From Geopsychrobacter sp. (lineage in GTDB: Bacteria > Desulfobacterota > Desulfuromonadia > Desulfuromonadales > Geopsychrobacteraceae), in assembly GCA_021647445.1 (NCBI GenBank), contig JAKIUS010000064.1, positions 1 to 7,664 on the forward strand: a stretch of DNA of 7,664 bases, read 5' to 3'. The position numbers and the translations under genes were made by a program. The notes beneath the pieces were generated by a model that was not told the origin of the DNA, did no database searches, and worked only from the letters and a program-made list of their open reading frames with translations. Shown one piece after another: positions 6,464 to 7,664 of the stretch (within the stretch, counting starts at the first letter, position 1; each line of letters starts with the position of its first letter).

Positions 6464-6471
6464 TTTAATTG
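6464..6471 (+). repeat. Left copy of 8-bp direct repeat (probable target-site duplication)
   Basis: TTTAATTG directly abuts the ATGG tip of the palindromic element, and the same eight bases recur directly after its other tip at 6624-6631. This is what a transposition event with an 8-bp staggered cut would leave. Confidence 0.55.
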
Positions 6472-6623
6472 ATGGTCTCGTAAATTCTCTTATAAATAAT
6501 GGCTAAGCAAAAATTTCGCACCACAAGGCGTAGTGATTTTTCAGGGGCGAAGGCCTACATATTGTAGGTCAAGGTCCTGAAAAAACGCTGCAACGCAGTC
6601 GGGCGGACTTTTTGCGACGCCAT
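6472..6623. mobile_element. 152-bp palindromic non-coding MITE-like element
   Basis: The element has related inverted tips: ATGGTCTCG at 6472-6480, and CGACGCCAT at 6615-6623, which reads ATGGCGTCG on the other strand. A second, better-matching left arm begins at 6499: ATGGCTAAGCAAAAA pairs imperfectly with the right end (about 17 of 24 positions by eye). The core is a long hairpin in which TTTTTCAGG (6537-6545) faces CCTGAAAAA (6576-6584), capped by CCTACA (6554-6559) and TGTAGG (6563-6568) around TAT. No ORF or transposase is present, so movement would need a transposase supplied in trans. It separates two convergent genes, and its structure (including a weak AGTC/GACT stem followed by T residues at 6597-6613) may help end transcription. 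A repeated intergenic palindrome family of the REP type is the alternative; copy number cannot be seen here. Confidence 0.6.
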
Positions 6624-6631
6624 TTTAATTG
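6624..6631 (+). repeat. Right copy of 8-bp direct repeat (probable target-site duplication)
   Basis: TTTAATTG follows the CCAT tip of the palindromic element directly. It contains the stop codon (6625-6627 on the minus strand) of the solute-binding protein gene, so the insertion seems to have left that reading frame intact. Identity continues two bases further (AT), because the left tip also begins with AT. Confidence 0.55.
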
Positions 6632-7374
6632 ATATAACGGTGGATGATGCTGTCGAGGGTGCCGGACGCCTTCACCTGATCAAGGGCCGTTTGCAATTGC
6701 TCAACGGTGCGGTCATCAGTTTTGATATTGAGCGCGTAATAGTATTCTGCCTCTTGCAGCGTAAAAATCGCCTCAAAGCTATCCGCTTCATAGCCGAGAC
6801 TCTTCAGATTCCACAGGGTGACCAGCCGACCATAGGCCAATAGATCAATGCGCTCTTTCTCAAGCATTTGCGCCAGATGAACCCCCTTGTTGAAACGATA
6901 AATCCTGGCGCGTTCAACCCCCTGTTCCTGCAGGATCTGCTCGCCAACGTCATTTAGCACCACACCGACCCGCAGTTTACGCTGATTGATCTCGTCGATA
7001 CTCTTGAGGGTCAGGTGATGATCCTTACGTGCGAACAGCACGATTTTCGAACGGATGATCGGCCCCACCCACTTGAACAGTTTTTCACGCGCGGCGGTCC
7101 GTGTCATGGAATAGAGCAGGACATCCTCGGTGTGCAGTGCGATATCATACCCCCTGGCCCAAGAGAGCGAACCGATATCGTCACGGGTCTGGCTGGCGCC
7201 GCTCAACTTGAGCATTTCAAGCAGGGTATCGGTGGCGATACCCTGGACCTCTCCTGCATCGGTAAAATTGAAGGGCGGATATTCTTCGGTAATAAAGACC
7301 AGATCGTCCAGCTGCTGAGCGAACAGACTGCCAGCGCAAAGGGAAAAAATGAGGCCGAGAAACAGACTTTTCAT
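6625..7374 (-). CDS. Periplasmic substrate-binding protein, family 3 (SBP_bac_3/PAAT type)
   Basis: The chosen start gives 249 residues, beginning MKSLFLGLIFSLC, a clear signal peptide with a probable cut after GSLFA. AGGA lies six bases upstream of this ATG. An in-frame ATG 54 bases earlier (7428) would put 18 polar residues before the signal and is less likely. The mature start has the family-3 signature ITEEYPPFNFTD followed by GIATDTLLEML. The two-lobed layout continues with WARGYDIAL, TRTAAREKLFKWVGPI, LRVGVVLNDVGEQIL and RIDLLAYGR. Such proteins bind amino acids or related small solutes in the periplasm. No permease or ATPase gene is adjacent, so it may feed a distant transporter or act as a sensory protein. 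The ligand cannot be read from the sequence. SLC in the signal is not a proper lipobox. Confidence 0.88.
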   Translation of the reverse strand: MKSLFLGLIFSLCAGSLFAQQLDDLVFITEEYPPFNFTDAGEVQGIATDTLLEMLKLSGASQTRDDIGSLSWARGYDIALHTEDVLLYSMTRTAAREKLFKWVGPIIRSKIVLFARKDHHLTLKSIDEINQRKLRVGVVLNDVGEQILQEQGVERARIYRFNKGVHLAQMLEKERIDLLAYGRLVTLWNLKSLGYEADSFEAIFTLQEAEYYYALNIKTDDRTVEQLQTALDQVKASGTLDSIIHRYIN

Positions 7375-7448
7375 GCGGAATCCTGTCATTATTCGCTGAT
7401 TTGATGACACTTCAAGCAGCCAATTCATGGCAATCTCGATAGACTTCT

Positions 7449-7476
7449 AGTATAAACCCGCCCTGAGCGGGCGCAA
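7449..7476 (-). promoter_or_regulatory. Candidate promoter for the solute-binding protein gene
   Basis: On the minus strand TTGCGC (7471-7476) lies 16 bases before TATACT (7449-7454), a five-of-six -10 hexamer. Transcription would begin near 7442, giving a leader of about 67 bases to the ATG at 7374. The spacer is overlapped by a small inverted repeat, CGCCC (7459-7463) and GGGCG (7469-7473) around five bases, which could be an operator half-site pair or chance GC-rich symmetry. Confidence 0.45.
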
Positions 7477-7534
7477 CCAATTTCAAGCCATGTCTGAAGA
7501 TGCCGACTTCTAACAAACCGGTAACACTATCGGG

Positions 7535-7540
7535 TATAAT
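7535..7540 (+). promoter_or_regulatory. Consensus -10 hexamer upstream of the right-edge gene
   Basis: TATAAT is an exact -10 sequence pointing toward the possible gene at 7645. No convincing -35 element is found at the usual distance, and the preceding bases (GGG) do not give an extended -10, so it is only a candidate. The predicted leader would be about 97 bases long. Confidence 0.35.
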
Positions 7541-7580
7541 CCCTTTGAGCCTTGCTCCGACTCATCGCTTTTCACCTTTA

Positions 7581-7615
7581 TTTAAGTGGGCCCCCTCAAA
7601 TCCATCGCACTTAAA
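7581..7615. other. 8-bp perfect inverted repeat in the right-edge leader
   Basis: TTTAAGTG (7581-7588) and CACTTAAA (7608-7615) are exact inverted copies around a 19-base spacer that includes GGGCCCCC. It lies between the -10 candidate and the possible ATG at 7645. It could be an operator or a leader stem-loop; the arms are AT-rich, so chance is possible. Confidence 0.3.
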
Positions 7616-7644
7616 ATAGTTGCCTTTTCTCCATTGGAATCACT

Positions 7645-7664
7645 ATGCAACCCATTGAACAGAA
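7645..7664 (+). CDS. Possible start of a gene running off the right edge
   Basis: An ATG at 7645 opens a frame reading MQPIEQ to the window end. GGA sits at 7636-7638, six bases before it, which is a weak ribosome binding site. A -10 candidate lies upstream at 7535-7540. Only six codons are visible, so neither the gene nor its product can be confirmed. Confidence 0.35.

Noticed and set aside
6537..6584. Hairpin in the palindromic element as a standard intrinsic terminator
   Set aside because: The stem is followed by A residues rather than T on the plus strand, and likewise on the minus strand, because the T-run lies on the 5' side of the stem. Termination is possible but not by the classic pattern.
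7015..7404. 129-codon plus-strand open frame opposite the solute-binding protein gene
   Set aside because: The minus-strand frame has a signal peptide and family-3 signatures; this one has none.
1..7664. CRISPR arrays, tRNA or rRNA genes, phage or defence genes
   Set aside because: No regularly spaced repeats, cloverleaf-like sequences, rRNA segments or recognisable phage or defence proteins were seen.

Overview
The window reads as ordinary chromosomal sequence from a Gram-negative bacterium. Three proteins carry export signals for a periplasm (a DNA ligase, a peptidoglycan amidase and a solute-binding protein). The mix of a PilZ protein, a cytoplasmic cyclic-nucleotide-domain histidine kinase and a cobalamin-type radical SAM enzyme, together with balanced GC content, fits a deltaproteobacterium of the Desulfuromonas/Geobacter kind. 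That placement is an inference from gene content and sequence style, not from a marker gene.

Layout. Bases 1-266 hold the 3' end of an M24 (Xaa-Pro aminopeptidase-like) gene whose expected metal-binding His is a Pro. It is followed by two genes for exported enzymes: a Lig E-type ATP-dependent DNA ligase (317-1156) and a DUF1460/NlpC-P60 amidase (1204-2076), separated by a perfect hairpin. After an extended -10 promoter come a small PilZ-domain protein (2225-2584) and, 13 bases later, a lipoate/octanoate ligase-fold enzyme (2598-3377) that resembles LipL-type amidotransferases. This gene runs 50 bases into the 3' end of a convergent B12-binding radical SAM gene (3328-4962, minus strand).

The radical SAM gene is divergent from a gene at 5157-6461 that fuses a CRP-like cyclic-nucleotide-binding domain, a coiled coil and a histidine kinase core. 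The promoter and leader of the kinase gene carry a 12-bp inverted repeat. A 152-bp palindromic, MITE-like element bounded by an 8-bp direct repeat sits between the kinase gene and a convergent gene for a periplasmic family-3 solute-binding protein (6625-7374, minus strand). The last part of the window is a divergent regulatory region, ending in what may be the first codons of another gene.

How the genes fit together. No single pathway links the whole window. The most plausible functional pair is the exported ligase and the exported amidase. The most unusual DNA structures are the palindromic element with its flanking duplication and the inverted repeat at the kinase promoter. I did not find a clear, wholly new multi-gene system.
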